From contig JAEMBT020000004.1 in assembly GCA_018873245.2 (NCBI GenBank), positions 3,086,573 to 3,150,572 on the forward strand: a DNA stretch of 64,000 bases, given 5' to 3'. Of the stretch, positions 23,872 through 36,700 are shown one piece after another. Under the pieces are notes generated by a model. That model searched no databases. It had not been told where the DNA came from and saw nothing but the letters and a program-made list of their open reading frames with translations. Every line of letters starts with the position of its first letter. Positions within the stretch are counted from its first letter, which is position 1. Both the position numbers and the translations under genes were made by a program. Source of the stretch: Archegozetes longisetosus. Lineage: Eukaryota; Arthropoda; Arachnida; Sarcoptiformes; Trhypochthoniidae.

Positions 23872-24837
23872 CTTTAAATACGAATGCAATTTTGTTATTC
23901 ATTTTCTCTGGTTCGTTTGTTTATGGTTAGAAATTGATAAACATTCGATTGTCTAATTATTGAAACTTCAAGCGAATATCCTATTTTTGTTTGCTTTCTA
24001 TGTTATAGTTACTTTCATATTTACAGACATATAGAAACTTGTGAACAGAAAGTTTTCGTCAACGACTATATATTATCAATGAATATATGAATTAATGATA
24101 TTGTGAATCTATAAATCATGGTATGAATATGCGACCAAAAAGATATTTGTATAGTCTATCAACATTCTTAACCAAACATATATTCAGCGATACATTTTGG
24201 AACTTATGTTTTTCGACAGCCCATAGCTAGTATTTTCAAATTTCGCAAATAAGATGCTTAAATCTTAATACGATTTATTGAAAATTCTCAAAATTCTATC
24301 GCAATTTTGCCTTTAGTTCGTGATTGACTAAAACTTTGACAACATTCATGTAAGAGTTCTGGCTTGTTTTGAAATGACGACAGAAAATCATTTATTCAGG
24401 CAGAAGTTTGATTACGAAACCAAGAATAAAGGAAAATAGATTCACTGTTTCGTGAATCGTAAACTTCAATCACATTCGCAGCACATTCTTTAGACATACG
24501 ATCCTTGCGAGACAGAAGTAATTTTGAGAGTAAAATCCTAGATCTAAATTAAAATTACCAGGTATAGTCTAACTAATAATGCAGTCGTTTTCTATAACCT
24601 TTTTAACATGTTGAGCAATATATGCTCAATATTTGTCTCTTTAATATGTTATCATTAATAGGCATCTCATTTTGGTAGTATTACAGTGCAGTTTAGTTGA
24701 TCAAGGCTACCATTATTCTTTAAGTTAAACCCGAATGGCTCAAGTTATCGGTTTGAAATTTTATACATTCGTTAAACAGATATTAAAAAACTTTTACGCA
24801 AGTTTCGTATCAAATCCCTCGTATTGCTCGGCAAGCG
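23872..24837. other. Probable first intron or 5' region of the GPCR gene
   Basis: Minus-strand sequence upstream of the first recognised receptor exon. I looked for a short exon with an ATG and a phase-2 donor and saw none that convinces. Nothing else was recognised. Confidence 0.35.
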
Positions 24838-26060
24838 TGTGCGAGATAGTAAAAAATATGGTTTCATTTGATTAAAGTCACTAAAATAATGACACAGTTG
24901 AGCGCTTGCATACCATAATTTAATTAAAAGGTTTTTCAATGCATAGCAGCCCATCCCTTCTTTGAATCTGCGTTCGATCTTATTCTTGTTCTAAAAACTG
25001 CGGGTAAATGAAGTCTCTAACGATTATGAAAAAGGCCAAATTAATACCTACCATAAGAACAGTCACTCAAACAGACAAATGGCTAAACTAATTGGTCATT
25101 CGAAAATCGTAGTTGGCCATTACCTTAAAGTTCCTGGAGGTAGTGGTGTGTGGCTCAGAACTGTCGTTAAAGAGAGCCGCAAGTTTTTCAGATTTTAAGA
25201 AAAAAAAGATGAGAATCAATTAGGCGAGAAGTACTAATTAAATAAAAGTTTCTCATGCAACAATGTAGAGAGTGTGATGAATCGCGGGTTACTCAATTCT
25301 TGAAAATGAAAGACAGTCTACCACTTAGACAATGATACATTGAAAACGCTTACAATGTGCCTGGAATGGGATGAGATTTGGATTACTCACTGGAGTAATA
25401 TAGAATTCACAAATGAAAAGTTTAATCTGGATGGTCCTGATTCATATAAGTATTACTGGGATGACTTGTGTCGTGAACTAGAATGACTTACAAAGAAAGT
25501 TTCAGGTGGTAGTTCTCCCATGGTTTAGGATGCCATTGAATTAGTCGGAAAGTCCTATATTGTCTTCACTGACAAAACAACGCAGTCTTATAAAGACTTG
25601 TTTGATAAGTATTTTTTATCACTTGCTGAAAGTATTGGTGGAAATAATTGGATTCTACGACAAGAAAACTCATCTGTTCATAGATCTGACTTAATAAAGC
25701 AATGGTCTACACTCAACAAAGTTGACATTCTTGACTGGCCTTCATTTTCTCCTGACTTGAATATCATAGAAAACATTTTGGGGCATATTATATGTGTTTA
25801 TGGTAATGGTAGACAATACAATGATATAGATGAACTCAATATATCTATAGTTGAGGAATTGAAAAATGTACATTAAAATACACTCAAAAATGTCATCAAT
25901 TCAAATGCCTGACTGCGTCCAACAATTGACCACAAACTGGCAGAAAAATAAGTTGTTAATGTAATTATAATTCATTTTGAGCTTTTGTTATTTGTGTTTA
26001 TTCCGTTTACTATTAAAGTGATTTTAATCAAATTAAACCACACTTTTACTAGTTTGCACA
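24838..26060 (+). mobile_element. Degenerate Tc1-like transposon, about 1.22 kb
   Basis: The reverse complement of the right end reads TGTGCAAACTAGTAAAAGTG, then TGGTTTAATTTGATTAAAATC. The left end reads TGTGCGAGATAGTAAAAAAT, then ATGGTTTCATTTGATTAAAGTC. The diverged inverted repeats span about 45 bases and enclose a plus-strand transposase relic. TA follows the right end; the left flank no longer shows it. Length is typical of Tc1-like elements. Confidence 0.7.
25008..25962 (+). pseudogene. Tc1-like transposase relic
   Basis: Pieces in several frames follow Tc1 order. An N-terminal helix-turn-helix segment (RQMAKLIGHSKIVVGHYLK, about 25070-25130) is followed by a catalytic-domain piece with EFTNEKFNLDGPDSYKYYWD (about 25400-25460), where Asn-Glu stands in the DEKKF-type position. 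An ORF at 25598-25876 has the second catalytic block, degraded to RQENSSVHRSD where QDNAPIH is usual, then LDWPSFSPDLNIIENILG with the third catalytic segment. The C-terminal MPDCVQQLTTNWQ is in another frame. Stops at about 25483 and 25530 and several frame changes show it is long dead. The original first Asp positions cannot be confirmed. Confidence 0.8.
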
Positions 26061-29000
26061 TAGTCTAAGCAGTGCAATGGATCTGATGTTTTATTGTAGC
26101 TTGAGTAAGTATTCTTAACATCTATTTAATAAGTGTATAAAATTTCAAACTGATGATTTGAACCGTTCGGGTTTTACTCAAAAGATTAGTGGTAGCTTTA
26201 ACCAATTGAACTGTATAATGTATGATTTCATTTTGGTTATAAAAATACATATATTTTTTCCGTCAATTAGTCACTGCTTCTCCTGATTATTTGTATCAGT
26301 ATAGCCAGCATGCCTTCAGTGATATTCTGACTGTGAGGGTTCATATATTAATATTTATTGACAATTGAATCTTCATCTATCTTATAAGCTCTCATATGTA
26401 TTAATAAGTCATATTTTGATGGATGAGAGAAGTTATGAAACCGACTCTACTGTCAATTAACTCAATTATTATAAAAGAATATCTTCCAAGAGCCTAGGAA
26501 TGCAATAGATTTGTGTATTTTATACACATACGGTTGTCTTATAAATGCTTTTTCTAAATTTTTGTTTGATAGTCGATGCTTCTCTAAGATCAAATTTTGT
26601 CAAACTGATGCCACATAAAATGATTTTTCAATTTTGAACAATTCGTTTTCAATTGAATACCTATTGAAAAAGAATTTATGGATAAGCTTACTTATAGCAT
26701 CTTAACTGTCATTATGAAACCTCAGCCAATGGTTTTTCTCGAAACTATTATTTTTTATAGTTAACTGTAAGTTATGTGCCTCATGTCTTTCGCACACTTC
26801 AATAATGTTGTAGAACCATAGTGTACTAAAACACTTATAACGTTTTGCTCTCACTTTATCGTTGACTTCATTGTTGTTGATATGGGAAAGATTGCGCTTC
26901 TCTATAAAATTATTTTCCTATCTTGTATCCAACTCTTACTGAAACTTTGAAAGCAATGACGAACTGACACATTAGTGAAAATTTGTGTTTTAATTAAATA
27001 TGTATTCTTGGTTTTTCCTTATTTCTGTGTTTAAAAGGAGTCAGCAGATCAATATCCACCTTAAGTGACAACTCCAGAAGTAAGGCATAAAGCTCGTGAT
27101 CATGAATCAAACACTCGTTAATTTGATGTGATTAACGAAATAATTATAATATATCTTACCATTGGGGCAACGAAGATATATTGGACAAATTTGTTTCATT
27201 CATACAGTGCGATTTGTTGTCGAAAAGCGATGACAAGAGTGTAGTCGGATTCAAATTTAGATCAATTTCAGTTGTAGTCAAGTAGTTGTAATCCATTATT
27301 GACTTATTAAAGATGAAAGTACTTTTCACTTTATCTGAAGCTTACCTCTCAAAGGAGTTGATTATTTTTCGACAAACATCCGAACCTAATTGTAGAAAGA
27401 AGAGATACATTAGTTATGAGACAAATCAATTAGTAATAACAATGTCACATCTATTTTCCATTTGAAAATAATACTGTTTAATGTCATTGATGACTACTTT
27501 AATGCGTTTCGAGTGCAATTATTAATTGAAAGAATAGGACAACAAGTCAATGTAGTTAACATTATTTACGAGCTGCTAATGGGTTCTGTGTCATTTACTA
27601 TTTTTTATCTATTAGCAAGCAAATGGCAAAGCAATTTTTACTTTCATTGTCTTCTGTTTCAAATCTCAAACTTTTTCAGTCGTTAACTTTAAAAATGAAT
27701 GCTATCAACAACTCTCGCGTCATAGTTACGGAAAATTTACTAGTCTTATTAGACTTGTGTTGGAACACATTTATCGGAAATTTAGATAGATGAAATTCTA
27801 TTGATTTGTATGAGCAAAATGCTTATTAGAAATAGATAGTTTTCTTTTGAAATGATCGGATAATCACCTGTTATTGAAAATTTTGTCACAATAAAGTTGA
27901 ATTATAATGCTTGCAGTTCATTCTCTATATGTAACTTATTTTTCATTGTGTTCAGAACCCTGTCTGAAGAGATTTAATTCAAAGAATTGTTAGTATTTAA
28001 TTCAAAATATATATCTTTTCTATTGTCTGCATCTATCAAAAGCATTAGAGCATTTTTATCATGAACTTATTTTTAATAATTGAATCTGAATGCTTCGACA
28101 CAATGAAAACTCCATAATTAAAATTACTTCCGCAATAATGCATAGCTATGGTAACAATTCCTAAATCACTCAAAGTATAAATATTGAAAATAACTTATAT
28201 TTAGCCTTAACATAGCGATAATCTATTTCTCAACACTTAAGTAGTAGGCAAGTAAGTTTTCAGAACACATTAAAGATGATGACAAAAATTTCATAAACCC
28301 TTTCACAATAGTTGGATAAGTATCCGAAAGATTTCGGAAGTCAACTAGTTGTAATATTGAACGTAAGAAAGTCAATTTTATGTCACTTTATCGTATCATT
28401 TATCAGCTTATAGTTAGTTAGCATATATTGTGAAGTGACACAATTATTTATAACTCGCTCAATACAAACAAAAACAAATGTTCTGCCATTTAGAATTTTT
28501 CTTATAAATATATATTGCGTTTAATTCTCGTGAAAATACAGAATGTTGTTCAGTAGAAATGTAAATTAAGATGAATTTCAGTTTAAATGTCGAAAATTGA
28601 TTCAAATATAATAAACTTTGAATTATGGGATGATCAAACCTATAAAGCTCAATCAATTACAATCGATAGGAGTATTTAGATAATCCAAAACTGTTTTGAG
28701 CAATTTTCGCCACTTCATTGTAAAATCCATAATTTGCAGCATTTTTTACTCAAATTATTGATATTATAAGTTGAAATTCGACTAGAATGACTTAATGAGA
28801 CTAACCATTACATGATATCAGGTTAGTCAATAAGCTGTCAACTTCCCATGTTTTGCAAACAATGGATTATAAGCCGAGAACTTATTGACCGACCTGATAC
28901 CAAAAGGCTTCCAACATCAGTGTCTAGATATATAAGTTTAACAAAACAAAATGACTCACATTGAATGTTGAATAAAACTAAAGCCACGCATAAGACACAT

Positions 29001-31193
29001 GATTCAAAATGAATTAATCCATATTGAATCAAAAACAGAGATACTGAATACATTCTATTTATAGGTATCCAATATAAAACTTATCACGAAATTCAATTTC
29101 ATTCTCACAATTATTATCGAGTGCAAAGTAAATGACATTTAAGTTAACAGCACTCAAATGATAATCATATGTCAGTGACTTATTCCTCACATATATCCAA
29201 AACATTTATTATATCCAACACTAGTGTATATGATAACACTTTACTGAATGCTTCACCAACTCATATAAAAGAAAAGCAAAACTTCAGCCCGAAGTGAACA
29301 GTAGCTGAGCGCTAACTAACACTAAGATAATATAGTGCTATAATTTTATATCCATCATTACCAGTATGCTTTAGTGGCGGAACTTATCCATCAAACTGTT
29401 CTTTCGCTTCAAATGTAATCATTTTGTATACATTTATTGTTTCTAAATCTTTTGTTTAGGCTCTAAGTAATGGATTTTGAGAAAACACTTGACTCAAAGT
29501 TAATTATGAAAATTGACAATGACTTCAGACTTTACTATATTTAGTAATACATAAAAGGCTATTTAATTATCTAACTTCGTAACATTTCTTAGAATCATTA
29601 CTAGTGTCATACAATATTTTTAAGAATAATTAGAATTCTCAAAAGTAATCTTTCATGAAAACTCTAATTAATCAGCTTTTCCTGAAAATGCTTTTTGAAC
29701 TGAAATAGAGCAATCCCGTATAACTTACGGTTGCGTGTGAATTAAGGTCATACTGCGGACATTTGAAAAAGTGATTATCTATGAATATATTTCGAATACG
29801 ACATCGATTAATGCCGTGTTAACTTTATATTGATCTATTAAATTGACTACACGTGTGAACAGTATTTTATATGAGTTTAATTGAACTAGCCCATAACAAG
29901 GCTTGATTGTGCAACACGCATATTATTTTCGAGCAAACTCATACAAAAGTTTTACTTGCACGTGCCGTTCGTTCTAATAACTAAAAATTATACCACATCA
30001 TCTCTACCTAAATTTATATTTAGTTTTGAGAAATAACTTTCATTAATAATATGACACTTGAAATATATTTACGTTATGATTAAACGGTTGACATACGATA
30101 CATTAAGTGTCATTTTGCGAATGAAAGATTTTTGAAAAAGTCAAATCTAAATTTAACACATACTAGCTTACTTGCTAGTATTCAACTAATTATTGCCTTT
30201 ATTCCAACTTAATTCCAATTACTTTTCTACTTACTCCTGCAAAAAAATAATCAAATTCTATTTTTATACTTTCTATTCTAATGTATTTATTCAAATACAT
30301 CAAAAACCTAAATTAAAATATTTGCATTTTAATAGAAAATATTCCTAAGAAATCTCTATCGTATCCACACAATTTTTCCTTTATTACATCCTGATAGATG
30401 TTAAAGGACACTATTTTCTACTTTAAATAAAATCTATTTCTAAACTTAGATTGAAACGAAAAACTAGTTGAGCTTCTATGCGATGCTTTCAATCTTGCCA
30501 CTAATTGAACTGTAATAAAGGCTTACTCCTCGAAAAGCAAATATAGAACGAAATTAAAGGCAAGGTCTAATTGAAGGAGATGCAATAAAAACAGTGTTTT
30601 CTTGTTGCTATCGATGTTTTATTTTGATAACTGATATACTGAAAAAATAGCACAGAAAATTCTGTAAAGAAATCTATTTATGCTTCAGACTCTTTTGGTA
30701 TTAATAATAATTTACTGGAGTATCCAAAGAAGCCAATTATTGGAATAACATTAAAAGCCTCTTGGATATAAAAGGTAACAATTCTAAACAGTCAGTATAT
30801 TGCATAATAATTTGTTGTTTAGATAGTGTTTTTTGTCAACTATCAATTCGACACCTTTTGTGAGGCATAATTGAAAACTCTTATCGTAGCAGAAAATGCA
30901 GTGCGAATCAAATTTTTTTATTAGGCAAGAGCTGAAATAAATCCCAATTGATTTAAGCTAAAATCTCTGCACTTTTTTTGCCTTCAGAGCTTTTCAAGCA
31001 ATGATTTGCGGCTGAGTTGATAGAAAAATTTTCTGAATTGACATTTTTATACTCACATTCTGAACTTTCTAAAGTTATGTTTTAAATTATGTGACAGTCT
31101 TGAAATTCGACTCAGCTCATCAAATTGAAAATTGAATTATTTTGCGAAATAAAGAAAAATAAGTCACCTTTCCATTTGAGAGAATTATGAAAA

Positions 31194-31442
31194 AGTTATC
31201 TTGCAATAACGGATACGCCGCTGGATTGTCGTGCACTACAATTTAAGCTGATTGTGATCACTATAGTAACAGTAACATATCTGTCCTTTCTAGTCATTGT
31301 CGATGTTCTCTTTTCACGACAATTATTTTATGGAAATATTTCTCAGTACTACATTTCAATCATTTTCTTATACTTGGTAGCTTTTAGAAAATTTCAAAAT
31401 CCTAATGTTGTAAATGATCCAATTGACTTTAAGTGGTGGTAG
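31194..31442 (+). pseudogene. Possible membrane-protein fragment
   Basis: About 82 open codons encode a polar segment (ITDTPLDCRALQFK), then a strong transmembrane helix (LIVITIVTVTYLSFLVIVDV) and a second hydrophobic run. Mites have very large chemoreceptor families that look like this, but no diagnostic motif is present, so the assignment is speculative. Confidence 0.2.
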
Positions 31443-33606
31443 AGTGCCTCATTATGTTAGTAGAATAAGTATATCCTGTTACTATTTTCAATGCATTACA
31501 TGATCAATATAGAAGTGATGATTTTTATCCTTTCGAAGTTCTATCTTAAATATTTTTGATTGTATGATCGAATACAAATTATATAATCGAGGATTTAGAT
31601 ACGAATTAAACTTTAGATTTTCAAACTCGAAAGTACGTTTAAGCTAAATGATAAGCTAAGGAGAACGCATGAACATATTAATGTGGTAATATTTACTTTT
31701 GGTTATATTAAATATGACATGAACTCGTTATTTAATCAAAAAAAGTTAGCTTATCGTCACTTAATAGAGTATATTTAATTAAATAGTAAAATTTGTGTTA
31801 TGAAAGTAACAAGTAATAGTCCAGTATAGAATAATTATGACAGAGAAACGCAGTCACACAACTGGCAATCATTAACAAGTTCTGCGTTACATTCTCAAAT
31901 AATTGCGGTCTCTTTCAATAGTATCACGAATTGTAGTTACCATTGATTAACTTATGGTTACCAGAACTACACAAATCGTCCACAGCTGTTGTGCGTTAGA
32001 ATATGAGCTTCCTTTGCACAAAATTTATTATACTCACAAGTCAGACTAATTAGACACTCTTTTATGAATGAAACCACTTGTAGTTAGAAGAAATGATCAT
32101 TTTCCCCTATTAATAAATTTCTCTTCAGTAAGGGTTGGATTATATATTGTGCTGAAAATATGTCCAAATTTCTCTGCTCAGCGGAGATCTTATTTTGTTT
32201 TTTGATGAGATAATTATTATTATTTCCACTTATTTATCATAACTCAAAGAATAGAAAGAATTTTATTCAAGTGAGCGCTTAATTTAAGCCTAAGTATAAT
32301 CTGTAAGTATTGAGAAATTTCTGTAACAAATGAAACTTTTGCGAGAAGACGACTATTTCCTTGTTTTATAACACATTCATGACAGTTAATGTGCTCAGAG
32401 AATAATTACGTTAATCCCAGTCCAACGTAACAACTGATGCATTAACTTCATTAATAAAAATTTAGTTAATTCACAGTAAGATAACCAATTGCTCTCATTT
32501 TTGTGATTATCATCTTTTCTCTATTTTTACGCAAGTATTGTTTTCATTAATAAATTGATCGTCTCAGTGGCAAAATGTCAAATAATAAATAAAATGTTGA
32601 TCACGAAGACGAAAAAGTCCTTCTAAAAATATGCAGTGAATATGTAGCTAAGAAAAATCTAACCAACAGGAGCAGGAAATATGTTTAAGACAACCATAAG
32701 TAAAAGTCTAGAAAATCTAAATTTATAAAACTTGCCGAAAAGACACTTCTTGCAATAATTCTGTGTCACAATATTTCAAAATGTTTTTAAAAGCAAGTGA
32801 GGAGTTTTAACTTCTTACTGTCCCTAATACAGTGGAAATATTCTTCAGTATTGCAGCAAAAACAAAAACTTTGGTTTTGTTTTCCTCTATTTTAAATCAT
32901 TTTACAGTAAGTGTCACATCCATGAATCGAGTTTGATGGAGTTAGAAATTGAAATTCTGTCAACTCTTCATATTTTGAGTCTTGAAAAATTGAAACTAAA
33001 TTGTTGAAAACTAGTTGTATAATCAATAAGTTCATAGGTTTCTGTACAACAGAAAGTGCAAACTGTAAATAATTAATAATATTTTATTTGGACCATATAT
33101 TAAAAATTAAGTTTTAAGTACTTTAGTCGGATCATTCTGTTTTCAATTATTCAAACCATTAATAAAAATGTAGTTAGGCAAGACTCTAAGACTCTGCAAG
33201 GCAATTCTCATAGTACATGTTTTACAGCATCATACAACTCCTACAAACACTGCTCCTGTTAATAAGACTAATTCTTACATAAACAGCTTTAATTCAAACT
33301 ACTTACTTTAAAACTATTCCCTAATCATTAGAATCATTTGAATTGAGTGAACACATATTCCCTGTATAGAGTATACCTTAGTTATAATCATTTTTTCAAG
33401 AAAACTTCTCCACTTACTTTTCACTACCCAGAAACTAGTAATACTAATTGAGCTATTTTGATTACATCACAAAAGCTGACATGTGAAAAGCTCACATCAA
33501 ATTAACAAAAGCTAATGATCTGATTAGTTCTAGTGGAGCTTCCCTAACCATCTGTAATTATAACCTTAGGAATACTTTTATTTTCATATTAAAATTAGAA
33601 AAAACA

Positions 33607-33713
33607 GGGCCCGTATTCTGGAAACTCTACAAAATCAGCAATATTATAAAAGTATGCAATAAGAATGGCTGGCTTACAATCAGTTATTTGTAATCGTTCG
33701 AGAATGCGGCCCC
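33607..33713. mobile_element. Short inverted-repeat element (MITE), 107 bases
   Basis: The left end reads GGGCCCGTATTCTGGAA. The reverse complement of the right end reads GGGGCCGCATTCTCGAA, matching at 14 of 17 bases. The G+C-rich ends stand out sharply in this A+T-rich stretch. Ends of this form occur in Harbinger/ISL2EU-like elements, but I could not define a target duplication. Confidence 0.4.
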
Positions 33714-36700
33714 AGGATTACTAATTCAATTTGAATCTATCGGTTTGATTGCATTTAATAATCTGTCCTCGTTAATACTAAATATCTGATAAATTCAAAA
33801 GTATCTAAATAACTGAATAATTGAATAATCTTTTATTTGAAGCTCAACTTTAATATAATCTTTAAAAAGAGTGTTAGTACAACAACGTTGAACGTTATCT
33901 TTTAAATTAGACTCAAATAAAATATGAACTTAAGCATCAAAATGATATTCTATCGGCAAATGCAACATTAATGCAAGCAGTAGTGTTGAAAGTTGAAAGT
34001 TAGAAAAATGTATTTTGTCACTGTTTCAAATAGATTCAGAGAGATTAGTACAGGTATTGCAAAGCCACAAAATTGATTGTCCTCAGTATAAATCCCGAGG
34101 ATTACACTCTGGGCAGCGAGTCATATACTGCTAGTAAGTTGTTATACAAGAATATTTTTCGATGAAAACAGTAATTTTCATGTAGTGATTGATGTCTGCA
34201 GTGTTGCGCGACAAACGTCTTGACACAAAGCAATATCTTATAAGCCTCAATATATTCGCTAATAAATCAGAATTTTGGTGTCAGTTATACCTGTACTGTA
34301 TTCTTTGTTTCTGTTTGTAACAGAATTGATTTATTGCAGTTTAAAAGTATTGTCGCGTTACTTAAAGTCTATATCTTATACAACTTGAGAAGAAACATCT
34401 CTCGTTGTGCGAAATAGTCTCAAAATTGGTCTTACTTTCAAAGTCTTAGTTTAAAAGTTTACTCATATTTAAATAAGAATCTTCGCTTATTTCTCTGAAA
34501 ATTATTGTAAATTAAGTTAATGAGGCATTGATCAATAAGTTTTATGCCATTAAGAATAGAAGGCAAGTGAAATAAGAAAAATTCAGAGTCACTCAGTTGT
34601 AGAATAGAGGTACTTTGAATAAAAACAAGTACGAAACTCAATATTGCTAAGAGCAATGCATTGGCAAATCGAGTTAAAATGGTTTTTTGCCATATTTTCA
34701 ATTTTATTTGTGACACAAAAATTCTTATTTTTTATTAGATATTCAGAAGATATAACACAAGCCTTTATTGATTGAAACATTTTCATATCTTCACGTATTC
34801 AAGTCTCTAAATCCATATTTTTAAGAGTGAAAGTCCGCTCATATTACCTGGACCTTTGAGAAAACCAATGAAATGGTTCATAAAATTCTTACTTATAACC
34901 CAGTATGGATCTGATATTGAAAATGACGAGTTTGAGCTGCATTTCTATTTGGAGAGCAACTTTTGTTACACAGAAACATTGTTTCTCAATAAATCAAACG
35001 AAATCGTGTAAAATACCAAATAACTTGTTAATAAGATTAAAACTTGATAACAGCTCATACAGTATGATTAATTGATTAGAATATTTTATGTTCCGTTTTG
35101 TAGTTTTTGGGTTTTGGTAAATTGTTCGTTAATTAAGCTTTAGAGAAAATTTACGAAATGTGTTTGAAAGTTATGTACCAAAAACTTAGGATACTTTTGA
35201 TGTCATTTATTCAGAATTAAAGTAATTACGTGGAAAAGGGTGTGTTTATTAGGCGTGTCAGTGGTCTTTGGTAATTAAAGTGCCTAATTTGTAAATTTTA
35301 TTTACGTTAGAGATGGAGTAATTTTCATTCCTTTCATTACTTTGCATTTCGTATTCAATTCTAGATTCTAGAAATACTTTATTGCGTGTCAGATACAATT
35401 CCATGAATAGCAAAACTGTATTCATTTTGAGACGCCTTTCATCAAGATTCAACTGCAAAGCCTTAAAAAACCATTCACTCTACATTACTAGGACTAAAAG
35501 TATTTCACAATCTGGAAGATCTGATTCAACTTTCTTTTCATACTTTGAAACTCATTTTTCGGATCGCGACCACAAAATATCCTATAAGTAATTTAGAGCG
35601 CACCAAAGCAAACGAATCGCCAAATATCAAGTAATCTAAGTATAAGTCAGATTTTCAATGATTATTGGGGAGAGAATGGTGTTTAATAGTAGGTATAGAG
35701 CGTCGGGTAAGCACTGTCATAAAGAAAACCGATTTTAACTGTTATGCGAAACTGAATCTTTATTTTAATAGCAATTTTAAGTGAACGACGCACTGAAATA
35801 ATCTAAAGCTTTCTTTTATAAAAATGACTTATTGGACGCTCGAACCAATTTAATTTTTCATGATGCTACATTGAGACACTGCCATTCTTAAAGAATATTC
35901 TAAATTAAACTTTCGCTCAAATAGTTGTTTCCCTAGTTATTCAATCTTAAAGCAAATTCAGATTAATAGGAAAGTTTCTTATTTATTAAATGAGCGATTT
36001 GAAGGGCCTAAATTTTCTAAAATATGTTAATTTGAACGTGACATAAAATCATTTGAATAAGCAGCTTATTAGTTTATCTGAACAGCTAGCCAAACAAATG
36101 TGAGTTTTCTCAAATTCGCATCATTTGATTAATATTTGATGTGAGAGTTTTCACTACATTTGCGTTGCCTTTGCATTTTTGCACCAGTCTACTTATATCC
36201 AGTTATCAAAAGAAAACTCATTATTTTTATCATATTTCTAAAAAGTCTTCGATGACATAACGCATTAATATTAACGAACCCTTTTCAACAACTTGATAAT
36301 AACATAAAGTATTTTATGTGTATTCAGTGAAAAATACATTAACATTCAAATAAAGATTTCTCTAAACCTAAATTTAAATATAAGAATAAAATAATGAACT
36401 TTAAAAACAGACAAAATAGAGAGTTTATTATTGTTATGAAAAAATTGACTTCATTTTTAAGAACTTGAATAAGAAAAAGTCACAGTTTATATAATATTTG
36501 ATAAAAAAAATAAACTTTATTTGCAAAAGAATTTGCAAATGCATATATAGAATTTTTCTGTCCTTATTAATGAAGCGAAAATTAGTTAAATATTGGCACT
36601 CTTCCTACAACGAACTACAAAAATATTTTCAAACATTTTTGCATTTATTATCTTGATAAAACGTTAGTAACAATAGAGCCAACGATTGAGAGTCTGATTT

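Noticed and set aside
23537..23956. Plus-strand ORFs over the GPCR exon
   Set aside because: Antisense shadows of the receptor exon at 23503-23871.
27462..27686. Hydrophobic 74-codon ORF, possible chemoreceptor piece
   Set aside because: No diagnostic chemoreceptor motif and no flanking coding sequence; it begins with TTG rather than ATG.
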